Shown here in pieces: positions 54,906-64,000 of a stretch of DNA of 64,000 bases. Both the position numbers and the translations under genes were made by a program. The DNA lies in NCBI GenBank assembly GCA_033026295.1, contig CM065168.1, forward strand, positions 38,080,875 through 38,144,874, written 5' to 3'. Position 1 is the stretch's first letter, and each line of letters starts with the position of its first letter. Below the pieces are notes generated by a model. It saw only the letters and a list, made by a program, of their open reading frames with translations. It did not search any database and was not told the DNA's origin. Source of the DNA: Channa striata (taxonomy: Eukaryota; Chordata; Actinopteri; Anabantiformes; Channidae).

Positions 54906-55511
54906 CACAATTTGCCAGTTTTACCAATCTTTAGCCAGCAGAACCAATTTCAGCATCTTAAGTGAGGCAGATTTTAATATTGTTGCTTGTTTTCTGGAGT
55001 AAAATAAGTTTGTTGATGAAGGCGTGGCACATACGCTCCTTAATTAAATGATTTAATGTTGGTCTGTGGAGTCTCACTGAGGTAGACTACACCAGGTGCT
55101 TTTATTATTATTCTCAATGAGACATATTCTATACTTTGTGTATGAACTGTACTACATGGAGGCTATATTATTCCCTGACTTTGGAAGATGGCTCACAAAC
55201 AAAGATCTGCCGCTCCCTTATCCACAGGCTTGTCAGCTATTCTATAATTATACTGCTGTGCCAGGTTTCACTGTCACGTAACGACAAAAGCCAACTATTT
55301 TTTTCCGTAAGTCAAATGAATGATAAGGTAATAAAGTTCTAATATAGTAACAGGAAGAAACGCCCTGCATTTCTCTAGCCTTAATTGGTACTGCATACCA
55401 AACCAAATTATAGTGATGTGGGCACAATATCCAGAGTTTAATTTCGTTCACCTTGAAACACACAGTAGTTAAACGTAGAATTCCCACCACTCAAAAATAC
55501 ACTTAACTGTT
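54906..55511. other. Spacer, no gene seen
   Basis: Short AT-rich open frames only; nothing recognisable. Confidence 0.45.
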
Positions 55512-55725
55512 GTTGTTTGTAGGAGTCTTGGTTGTAGGTGTCGTCGTCATCATGGTGGTTGGCGTTAGGTTGTAGGTGTTGTTGTCACAGTGGTGGTTGG
55601 CGTTGTGGTTGTAGGTGTTGTTGTTATGGGTGATGGTGATGTTGTGGGTGTTGTCATGGGTGAGGTTCAGTTGTTGGTACATCAGTTGTCGTTGTTGTAG
55701 GTGCTGATGTTGTCATTGTAGTTCA
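55512..55725 (-). pseudogene. Decayed Thr/Pro-coding (mucin-like) relic
   Basis: On the minus strand the text encodes Thr/Pro-rich stretches in broken frames: TMTTSAPTTTTTDVPTTEP, a stop, then MTTPTTSPSPITTTP and TTVTTTPTT, a stop, then TTTPTTKT. It is composed of degenerate 'acaacacctacaacc' units unlike the TTPATTAA array of gene B. It may be the remains of a different mucin-type exon. An acceptor-like 'ttactgtgtag' precedes it at about 55727-55737. Confidence 0.5.
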
Positions 55726-55739
55726 GTCTACACAGTAAA

Positions 55740-55985
55740 ATAACCACTTTCCATCAAAATTTTGACAGGTCTGGGTCAAAGGTCAAGGGGGGCGGGTCTT
55801 GTGGAACTACGCCCGCTTCTGCGACGTCCAGTTACTAACTTCCGTTTAGCAGCTACGTTCCTGTTAGCTGATGTCGTCTCTCCCCCCAGAGGAACGCTTT
55901 GGTCGCGGGCCGGGCATCAGAATATACGCTATCGGGTTGCAGCCTCACAATATCTGTTGCACCGACGGAGATTAGCTCTTCGTTA
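55740..55985. other. CpG-rich block
   Basis: A GC-rich, CpG-dense interval in an AT-rich neighbourhood ('ggggggcgggtcttg', 'tcgcgggccgggcatc'). It could be a promoter or a repeat end. No TATA box or transcript evidence is visible. Confidence 0.35.
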
Positions 55986-55987
55986 GC

Positions 55988-56682
55988 TCAATTTTGCTTG
56001 TCACAACTTTTAGCTGCGCTAAATACAGGTGGATGGACAACTCCGGAGATGACGTCCCTCTGAGGGGCTGAATTATCGGCCTCGGGTTCACCTGCTACCT
56101 GCATCAAAGCTAGTTTCGCATTGTTCCAAATGTAGAAATTCATTGTCTGGAACTGAAAAATAGATGATAAAGTCAAAACTATTACTTTTTATTTTAATTA
56201 ATAAATATTCAAGATTACACATAAATAGCAGCATTTTACTTACTCTCAAATAACGTCTCAGCAAATACAAGTTGTCGGCGCACGGCATCTTATTCATCTT
56301 CTTGTAGAACAGGATTTTGATAAAAACTATTATTACTTCATCGTCTTGTCTTTGCACCAGACTATACCCAATGCCAGTATCACCTGATAAAAATGTAAAA
56401 CATTTCCACATCTAGTCAAAGCATTCATGTTACTTAAAATTTCTTAACTGCCCAAATGCCATCTTACCAGACTCTTCAGTCTACTACTACTACTCTTTCG
56501 GCTTTTCCCATCAGGGGTCGCCACAGCGAATCATCCTTTTCCACTTCACTCTATCCTGGGCATCTTCCTCTCTGACACCAGCTAACCTCATGTCCTCTGT
56601 TAGAAGGACATCGCATCTGTTAGAGGCTTACCAGCCTCTTCAGTATTTTCATTAAAAACGATGATGTCCTGATAGATCCATG
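55988..56682 (-). CDS. Candidate spliced gene of unknown function
   Basis: I do not recognise this. Three minus-strand exons are supported by splice signals and compatible phases: 56632-56682 (ends G|gtaagc), an exon of about 140 bp beginning after tttttatcag near 56384 and ending AGA|gtaagt near 56244, and 55988-56149 after tttttcag, ending TGA. In that frame they read WIYQDIIVFNENTEEA, then DTGIGYSLVQRQDDEV..MNKMPCADNLYLLRRYLR, then FQTMNFYIWNNAKLALMQ..FSAAKSCDKQN. An alternative frame over the first junction gives MKILKRL plus VILALGIVW, like a signal peptide, but stops soon after. A TATA box lies at about 56792. No start codon fits cleanly, so it may be decayed. Confidence 0.3.
56481..56626 (-). 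mobile_element. RTE LINE 3' fragment with 18-bp target duplication
   Basis: The 3' end of the RTE family ('ctactactactactctttcggcttttcccatcagg') is truncated after about 145 bp and flanked by cttaccagactcttcagt (56463-56480) and cttaccagcctcttcagt (56627-56644), one mismatch. It is a classic 5'-truncated LINE insertion. The duplicated sequence includes the splice-donor-like cttac of the candidate exon at 56632-56682. Confidence 0.88.
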
Positions 56683-56789
56683 CTAATGCAAATACAATTA
56701 TTCACGTTAACACATACTTTTAACAAAAAGAAATTGCACGTCTTTTCTTGTTGACGGCTGAATGTCTACTTGCGCTCCATGGCGATGTC

Positions 56790-56799
56790 CAGTTTTATA
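56790..56799 (-). promoter_or_regulatory. TATA box upstream of the candidate gene
   Basis: On the minus strand the text reads ctcactataaaactgg. It lies about 110 bp upstream of the first candidate exon of the unrecognised gene at 55988-56682. Confidence 0.4.
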
Positions 56800-57589
56800 G
56801 TGAGCAACCCCTGATACAAGAACTTGGCGTGTAGGTGACCTTTTTAAGGGCAGTCAAGTCAAGCAAAACTTCAGTAGTGAATGTAATGCAAGGATGGGTG
56901 GAATATGGTAGTGTGTGTTTAAAAAGGTGCAGCAAACCAGTAACAAAGGAGGTGGGTTGAAAATGATGCCAGGCCCCAGAGAAGAGAGAGAACCACTCAG
57001 AAACCCCAAAATGGCTGTGTTTTATGCCTTTTTGAAGACTCAGCCCAGATGCAACAGTCACAGGCAACCAGCCTTCAAGCTCCACCCACCAGCTACCTGC
57101 AGAATTTAGAGTTTAAAGGAAAAGGACTGCAGAACGACAGGGTCATCACACCTATTTGTGGGATAACCACTCACCCATTGTTTAGCTTATTATCGGGGGA
57201 TTCTTATTTCTTTACATCTACCTGCACTTTTATGCATTTTCTGAAAATGACGGATTTAAATCGAAGGAGCCAGAGGAGGTGTGTCTGCGCATTCACCGCT
57301 AGATGGAGTCAGTTCAGTTGTCTGTTGCTCCAGTTGACAGTGTTAGCTCTCAGAAGGATATAACGAATCAACAAATAACCTAATTTGGAAAATGTAGGAG
57401 ATAACACCGCAGCCTCTTCCTCTAGTCAAAACAGCTCTAACGTGGTTACCCATGCTAAATTTAACAATTTTGAAGTAAGATGCTTGTTAAATATAGAACA
57501 AAGCAACGACGGGGCCAGTTATGGAAATTTTTAGGTTTCTGTTATAGGAGATTTGACTGGTATTGTAGAAGAAGGTTTAAAAAAGGTGT
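56800..57589. other. Spacer, no gene seen
   Basis: Short open frames only. 57390-57590 may already be decayed upstream sequence of the Polinton-type polymerase, but no domain is readable. Confidence 0.4.
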
Positions 57590-58860
57590 AACGCTGGTGA
57601 TCTTATACAACTCGAGCTGCATGGTGATATGATTAGATCAGACGCATTCGTCATTGTGCCAGTGTCTGCAGGCATGGATCTGACTCATTTTCAGGATTTA
57701 TTAGATAGAATGATTCAATCCATTAAAAACAGACAGCAGTCTGGAGCTTGTTGTCCAAGTAGTTTAAAATCCCAGGGGTGGTACTAAATGGCTGCTACAA
57801 AAGACGTTAGACTGTGAAATTCTTTGATCTCTAGACAGAAGGAAACAGTATTTATGTTTCTACATGAGAATCATTACTATGGTATCAAAAACCCCAGAGC
57901 ATTCATAGGTTAAAAATATTTGTGCATGTATTGTTACAAGGGCTACACTAACCAATTGTGCCATACCTGCGAGGGTCATTGCAACATGTGTTTTACGACA
58001 GACTGCAGACAGGGGCACCCCTCCAGTGTACAAAGCGTGGTTTATAGTGATTGTAATAGAAGGTGTGCCTCAGAGTTGTTTCTGGCACGTCGTAAAGAAT
58101 TGTGGATGTTTCCTCTTTAGGCTGCAACTCAAGCGAGTTTGTGTCAAATGCTGAGATATTCAGAGAGTGATGATTAGACGGTGAATTATGTGGACTTTAC
58201 ATCGTTGTACCCTTGCGTAAACCACTACTGCTTATATCCTGCAGGTCATCCTGAAATAATTTTCAGATACTTTAAGCCTGTAGAGTCTTACTCTGGTTTC
58301 ATCAGAGCCAAGGTGTATCCGCTTCAAATTCATGCAGGAATATCATGAAAAACAGGGCATCTTATTGGACGCTTCGAAAATCGATTCAAATCCAGCCAAA
58401 ATACATGCCGCTAAACTATGCTTGAACTCCTTTTGGTGTAAATTTGCCCGAAAATGTATTATGACGGAGACGTTGTTGAGGTCGTTGATGATCCTGCAAC
58501 ATTTTTCTGTTACTTGTTTTTGGGCATTTGCAAAGCAAAGTATTGCAAACTTTTTGAACAACACTTTGGCCCTAATTCAATGGTGCTACAATGATGCATG
58601 TGTCCCCGCTCCCAACAAATCGGATAACATGTTTATCGCTGCTATCACAACCGGTCACGCCAGATTGAAACTGTCACATGGAGGAACTTGAAAAGAGGGT
58701 TCTTTATTATCACACAGGCAGTTTAATTTACACTGTTAGACAGGGGGAGGCTGCATTGCCTTTTGCAATTATTTAGGAGACCTCACAGATGAGCTGGGTT
58801 TGGACTCTAGGATTTGTTTCATAAAAGAATTACCAACAATGGCTTTTGTGCCTTATTAAA
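57590..58860 (+). pseudogene. Maverick/Polinton-type family B DNA polymerase, broken
   Basis: Plus-strand text, spread over shifting frames, reads a protein-primed family B DNA polymerase in order. There is a region with LQLELHGDMIRSDAF-like text (about 57600), a Cys-rich zinc-binding block (CMYCYKGY, then CHTCEGHCNMC, 57920-58000), and palm motif A (VDFTSLYPCVNHY, about 58192) followed by YPAGHPEIIF. Motif B-like text (LCLNSFWCKFA, about 58407) follows, then the APNKSDNMFIAAITTGHARL block (about 58605) and a motif C region (about 58695). Motif C reads H-T-G where family members have D-T-D, and stops occur throughout, so it is inactive. No capsid, integrase or terminal repeats were seen. Confidence 0.78.
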
Positions 58861-60606
58861 TACATTTCAGCAAGCATGTTCAACACTTTTCCTGTGTCAT
58901 TTCACATTATTACACATAATGTATGGACATCTCTGGTTTTATTTCATTGCATGTGTGGATTGCATCGCCTGTTACATACGTCTGGTGAAAATGTCTTGTC
59001 AATAGCACCTTTAGAAATACACTTACTGAAACAAATTGTGAAACATTCAATACTTATTGTACCCATTGTATATGTAAGAATACCTGAAAGGTCAGCATAC
59101 CTGTCTGCCACTCCTGTATGGAGCCAGATTTAGCACGACATGGATTTCTTTTTATATGTTTTGCACAGAGGTTGTATTTACTATATCTAATAGATAGATA
59201 GCAGCGGCGAGGGAGCTGGCGCTGGGTGTCATCTATTTTACCATCCAGCTGCTCTACCCATTGAACTGAAATAGAGGAACTAATGCTGTTACATGACTGT
59301 AGATTGACAAATGCATGTGAACACTGGGATAAACTCTTACATATGCACTAATGTAAACATTAAGGCTACTTTAGAAATATAGGTTTGGAAATACTACTAC
59401 ATGAGATGCTGTACTTCCACTCAAGATCATGCTGGTGAAACTGTGACATTTAAGGATCTTAACAACTTGCTTAGATACTTACAGTGTTACAAGAGTATAC
59501 TTCTAGGCACTTGTTAAAATACCTGGATTTAAAGTAAAATGTAAGGGATGGTAAAAGCAGAATATACATAAAGATGTATATTGTAGGATAGACAAGTATG
59601 GTAGGATAACCAGTAGCTGAATGGAGAGCCATTTTAAGCAGAGCCACATCATTTAGCCTTGTTGCATAAACAAAGCATAATGCAGATGGAAGCGTCTACA
59701 TAGTTGTTTTGAATCTGCCCCACGAACACTATTTTAACAAAGACAATTTATGTCGGCTCAAAGCAGCCATCACTGAAAATAAATGTTTTCTTAGACCCCT
59801 TTGTTGGTGATCTCCAAATAGAGCCTTACATTTAAATAGTCAGAACTTGAGTTACTATAATGCCATCCGATCCTTTGTACAAAAACAAAGAACCTTAATG
59901 AACTTCCAGTTAGAGAAGAAAACATCTTTTCATGTTGAATTTTATCTATCTTCATGGAATTGTTAGTAGATAAGTGAAAACCTAAAAAAACATTTGTTCA
60001 TTTTGAAGACGTTTGTCTAAAGGGCCTTAACAACAGACACTATGATAAGATTTGAATTTGTGCAGGTGTGTATCATACTTTGTTCCAGAGTTATATCCAT
60101 CAGTAGACTCCAAGTAGTGGATAGGTACCTATAGACAATTTTATCAAAATTTGTTGACCTGTTCCGCTCATTGCACAGCATTCAATCATTCATCAAGATT
60201 GATTGATTAGAATAAAAATGTGTTTATTTCTTCTGTCATTTTTTTATTCGAATTTTGAAATGGATTTCTCAGAAAGTTTCATAACAGGACAATTGAAGCT
60301 CCACTTATGAGACAATGTCAGCGAAGGCAGCAACTTACTATGCCATGGACATGTGAAAATGGTGCCAGATTTGCCATTGTCTTAGGAGGACAAATTGCTT
60401 GTTGCGCCCACAATAGTTTGAAATACAATGTGAGTTTGATGTCTGTATTATGTATCTAAAAATTCAGATCTATCCAGTATATTCAGGCATCTGTGAAATG
60501 TTTTTTTCTGAAAAACATGGATACCCCACATCACAACTTACAGGATATCAGGCATCTGCTACTAAAAGACTTCAGCTTAGTCACTGAGACAACACCTATT
60601 GGTTTG
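58861..60606. other. Unassigned sequence after the polymerase remnant
   Basis: No gene recognised. It might contain further decayed Polinton-type sequence, but none can be identified by eye. Confidence 0.35.

Positions 60607-60659
<53 letters not shown>
60607..60659. repeat. (GT)n microsatellite
   Basis: About 26 uninterrupted GT units. Confidence 0.97.
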
Positions 60660-60660
<1 letters not shown>

Positions 60661-60849
60661 CTGTGAGTGTGATGGCTGAATAAGGAGCAGTTTAATGTGC
60701 TTTGGGTACCAATTACGTAGGAAAGTTCTATTTAGTATGTGCAGACCGTTTACATGTTGCAGTGACCTCAACAAGAGCTTCTGTACAAAAATAATTGTAC
60801 AAAGCATATCAAAACACACATTGTTAGATGAGCTGGAGGTTACACCTTT

Positions 60850-61890
60850 ATAATGTGTGTTTTGTCTCGGAATGTGAGTAGATGCAATTGTTGTTGCAGG
60901 ATCAGTTTGGGTTCAGTGGGGAATGTTGCTTTCTATGATCTGTGATGTCAGAGGCCACAGGTGTGGCTGACATGCCAGTTTCAAATGTGTTTGTGGGTAA
61001 ATCAACATGCCAGACATTGTTACTCCAGTTGTAGTGAAGGCATTTGCCTCCATCGGTGGATATAGGCTGCTCTTTAACCTCTGGTACTGGTACTGTAAGA
61101 GTCAAATAATTGGTAAAATCAGGAATCTTAGTACAAGGTGTGAGCTTGAAGTTAATTGGCCAGAAAGTTGTCATAGAAGAGGACACTGTTTGGACAGTGT
61201 CATACCACTATTGTTGCTAGACTTAATCAGAGGATATTGACCCAAAATGTTTACAATAGATTATCACACTTTTAGGTTTTGCAGCCTCATGGAATTCTTC
61301 AGCCTCCCAATCTTATTTTCAACAGTGTACAGCTGAAGGTTCTTACAAATGAATTCATGGAATTCATAGTGCTCACTGTTCTTGGTAAAGCCTCACCAAC
61401 TTTTGCAAAGATGTTGTGACAGAAGGGTTTTAATTGTCTTTTCATTGTCTCACATCCGCCATCACAGTCGGGTTCGCTGCAGCCACAGCCAAAGACAAGG
61501 CCAAGCTGCAGCACATCATCCACTCTGCTAAGAAGGTGATCGGCTGACGCTTCCCATGTCTTCAGGAGCTGTACGTGCTGCCAGGATCGCAGCCGACCCT
61601 TCTCATCCCAGACATAAACTCTTTCTGCCCCTAATCTAATTTCTGATTTAACAGAAGCAGTTTCCTCTTTGATTTCTATTTGGTCCATTTCTGCACACGC
61701 ATTTCTTCTTTGGTTGATTTGCAGTTGTAAATAATTTACAGTTGTACCATCTCTTGCTGCCCAATCTAGTAAATGCCTACACAAAGAACGTGACGGTAGT
61801 TCCATACTAGTAAGTAAGTTTTTCAGGAAATTTAAGAATTGAGTCATTTAACCCCAGTAAAAAATGCTTTGATAGTCACTTAGAAGTATA
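60850..61890. repeat. Family spacer, locus C side
   Basis: Matches 5480-6600: 'gagtagatgcaattgttgttgcagg', 'ccacaggtgtggctgacatgccagt', 'ttccatactagtaagtaag' and 'caggaaatttaagaattgagtcattta..aaaatgctttgatagtcactt'. It carries a LINE scrap at 61437-61630. Confidence 0.62.
61437..61630 (+). mobile_element. LINE C-terminal scrap (Rex1-like)
   Basis: Plus-strand frame TSAITVGFAAATAKDKAKLQ, then HIIHSAKKVIG, a stop, and RFPCLQELYVLPGS. This is the RT-thumb and C-terminal text of CR1/Rex1-type LINEs. Both ends are truncated. The overlapping minus-strand frame 61299-61847 is mostly its antisense. Confidence 0.65.
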
Positions 61891-62584
61891 TTTTCACTTC
61901 AACATTAGAATGTAGCGTTGTGGGCCTTATCCAGTTATTTCCAAGGTAAGAATGAATAAACCGAAAATAATTCACATATGCCATAAATAACTGATAGCAG
62001 TGATTTTGACTTTTTACTTTTAGGGGCATTGAACAAGACATTAGGAACACAAACATGCGTGGAGTCTACAAAGAGGAGTTGTCCTGGTTGTAGTATTCAC
62101 ATTGTTCATAACTTTATAATACACTTAAAACATGGTACATTTATACAGAATAGCATCACGTCCTTCAATGTTAAGAAGTTTTACCGCAGTATTTTATTTT
62201 TATTCACCTAATTTATATAGAAAAGTAAAATGCTTATTGCTGTTTTTTCTCATAAAACAATACTAACAAACCAAGTGAGTATTAAGAAATTTCCATAATC
62301 AACTTGTTTATGCTACTTTAAAATGTTTGTACCTGCTTAAAAATGTAAAAACAAATCTAAATATGACAAGGAACATCACACAGTTGTGGATATAAACAAT
62401 GTTCAGTTTTTCCACTGAGGGGCTGTAACTTTTCAACATTATATCTTAAAAAACAAATATTACCAAATAATTGTGGTGACATAAATTGCAAAACCGAAAA
62501 TAGTTGGTTTTGAATGAGCAGGATAACTTCAGTTGATCCTGGCACTTGACATACTGACATCTGCTGGAGAGTTATGGTGCTAAA
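61891..62584. other. Spacer, no gene seen
   Basis: AT-rich text without recognisable features. Confidence 0.4.
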
Positions 62585-64000
62585 ATTATGATCATTTTTA
62601 AAATTTGGTGAAAAGCAGCTCCTGTGAAGCTGAGAGGTGTGAGAATCAATTAAACTTAATGGATGAGCAAATACCACTGTTTGGGTAAGATACACATTTA
62701 TCATTTAATTAACATTTTACAGTTCTCAAAACTGTCAAAAATAAGCAACTAAAATAATTTTGTTAGTGTAGTTTGCAGCAAGATCTTTTTTTATTTGAAC
62801 ATTTCTGGCATTTTCTTACATGACTCAAGTTTTCCAAAGCAGCTTACATGCATTTTTGTGTAAGTCAGTGTCAAACAAGGAAGCATTCATCTCATTTTTG
62901 GGATGCTAATTTCACAAATATACAAAACTTTTTCATGAGAAAGTATATATGATTAATTAAAGTAAATAATATTATTGCATTTAATTTTTAGATGTAATGA
63001 GTAATGTAATGCATTAGGTCCACAATTTCTGTACTCAGCTGTTTAGTTACATTTTCAAATATGTAATCTGTTACTTTTAAACTACCAATTTCTGTACTTT
63101 CTGTCACAATAACAGAAATCTGACGTGAATTTTGTGTTTTTGGCATGTGCACTTTAATTGAAGTATATATGTGTGTTCAGGTGTGTGATTTAGACCTGCA
63201 GGATATGCCTCTAGTGCCATAACTTGAAGCCTTGTTGGCAATATGTACTAGACTATTAAACTCAATTGAATTCAATTGAATCCCGTTTTATTTATATAGT
63301 GCCAAGTGACAACATGGTAATCTCAAGCTCCTTTACATAAAAAAGTCAAAACTATAGAGACATTTAGAGAAACCCAACAATTCCCCCTTAATTAGCTATA
63401 GGCAGCAGTAGTGATAAAAAACTTGCTTTAACAGAAGAAACCTCCAGCAGAACCAGGTTCAGGGTGGGCGGCCATCTGCCTTGACCGTTTGAAGTGAGTG
63501 GAAAGTTAAGGGAGAGAAAAGAAAAGAGCATCAAAACCAACAACAAACATTTGGGCAGGTTGGTAGGACCGCAGGAAAACTCATAGCTCCAAAGCCAGGG
63601 ACACCTGAAGACAGGGACAGAGAGAGGGAGACAAAGAGGGAGAAGCAGAACCACTGGAAAAAGGAGACACAGAGCTAATGTCCTAAACTCTGACCGCCAC
63701 TTTTACATTTTTTTAAATATAAGGCTGTACAGTAAAAGAACTATAAATTGGCAAATATGTCAGGTTCCTTTTTAAGGTTGTTGGATAGGTTTATTTTTGT
63801 TTATTCCTAAAGAAACCCTTATCGCTGAGATTGTGAAAATACATTTTAGGTAATAATGAGACAGGCTTAGGTTGTCTAGACATACTTTTCTTTTAATTGA
63901 AGCATCTTCGGTACACAGTAATACATATTTTGTAGGTATCACTATAGTAAAATAATAATGTAATACATAAATATCGTTTTATTGTGTATTCATATGTACA
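62585..64000. repeat. Downstream flank of a third gene copy (locus C)
   Basis: 62690-62990 matches 14043-14275, and 62990-64000 matches 17570-18840, the 3' side of gene A, up to the end of the window ('gacaggcttaggttgtctagacat', 'acagtaatacatattttgtaggtatcact'). In gene A the coding exons begin about 550 bp past the matching point, so a third family member on the minus strand is expected just right of 64000. Confidence 0.68.
63259..63685 (-). mobile_element. L2 LINE 3'UTR insertion
   Basis: Reverse-strand copy of the L2 3'UTR seen at 53390-53797: (caatt)n tail side at 63259-63280, 'ttatttatatagtgcc', 'aaacctccagcagaaccaggttcagggtggg', 'gacacctgaagacagggacagagagaggg'. It interrupts text continuous in gene A's flank ('tactagact' then 'cacttttaattttt' at about 18304). 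taaactc appears on both sides (about 63252-63258 and 63683-63690) as a likely target duplication. Confidence 0.85.

Noticed and set aside
61299..61847. 182-residue minus-strand frame
   Set aside because: Its C-terminal half is antisense to a LINE scrap read on the plus strand at 61437-61630. The N-terminal half matches nothing I recognise.

Overview
The window looks like a stretch of a teleost fish chromosome. It is AT-rich, its genes have GT-AG introns and TATA boxes, and it is dense in repeats typical of fish: RTE/Rex3-like, L2-like and Rex1-like LINEs, a sushi-type Ty3/gypsy element with a chromodomain, Tc1, and a Maverick/Polinton polymerase remnant. No database search was run; family names come from recognised motifs and tails.

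The host content is a small tandem family of minus-strand genes encoding secreted, mucin-like proteins that end in a SEA domain and a hydrophobic, GPI-anchor-like tail. Two members lie fully inside the window. Gene A has coding exons at 19387-22406 and its promoter near 23800. Gene B has coding exons at 30687-37468 and its promoter near 38430. Both share the same plan: a 5'UTR exon, a 43-bp signal-peptide coding exon, one large Thr/Ala/Pro exon that also starts the SEA domain, a 62-bp exon, a 149-bp exon and a terminal exon. Gene B's large exon holds about 5.7 kb of a 24-bp tandem repeat encoding TTPATTAA. Gene A's Thr-rich domain is about 0.9 kb and older looking. As assembled, both large exons carry frameshifts. 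Gene A also has a second frameshift that destroys its GPI-like tail, so A is probably a decaying copy. B's lesions all fall in the tandem array and may be assembly errors. Flanking sequence of the family recurs at 1-320, 3061-3320, 14043-14275 with 17570-18850, 24090-24300, 29990-30690, 38930-39190 and 60850-64000. This indicates a longer array, with further copies likely just outside both ends of the window.

Region by region: 1-5080 is a direct duplication whose second copy carries a Rex1-like LINE. 5081-14042 is spacer plus an RTE LINE that was split by a young gypsy element (7796-13729, near-identical 828-bp LTRs, 5-bp target duplication GAACG). 14540-15275 is a solo LTR, followed by an unclassified LTR-like or promoter-like block. 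17530-24300 is gene A and its flanks. 24865-29362 is a repeat island (dispersed repeat, Tc1, L2). 29990-39190 is gene B and its flanks. 39400-47125 holds decayed LINEs and short repeats in unremarkable DNA. 47437-53903 is an RTE on the minus strand into which an L2 on the plus strand inserted. 55512-56800 holds a decayed Thr/Pro-coding relic and an unrecognised candidate spliced gene with a TATA box. 57590-58860 is a broken Polinton-type DNA polymerase. 60850-64000 is the downstream flank of a third family member.

Functionally, the SEA-mucin proteins would be secreted, heavily O-glycosylated on the Thr-rich domain, possibly self-cleaved at the SEA Gly-Ser site, and lipid-anchored at the cell surface. 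That is inferred from the predicted protein features.
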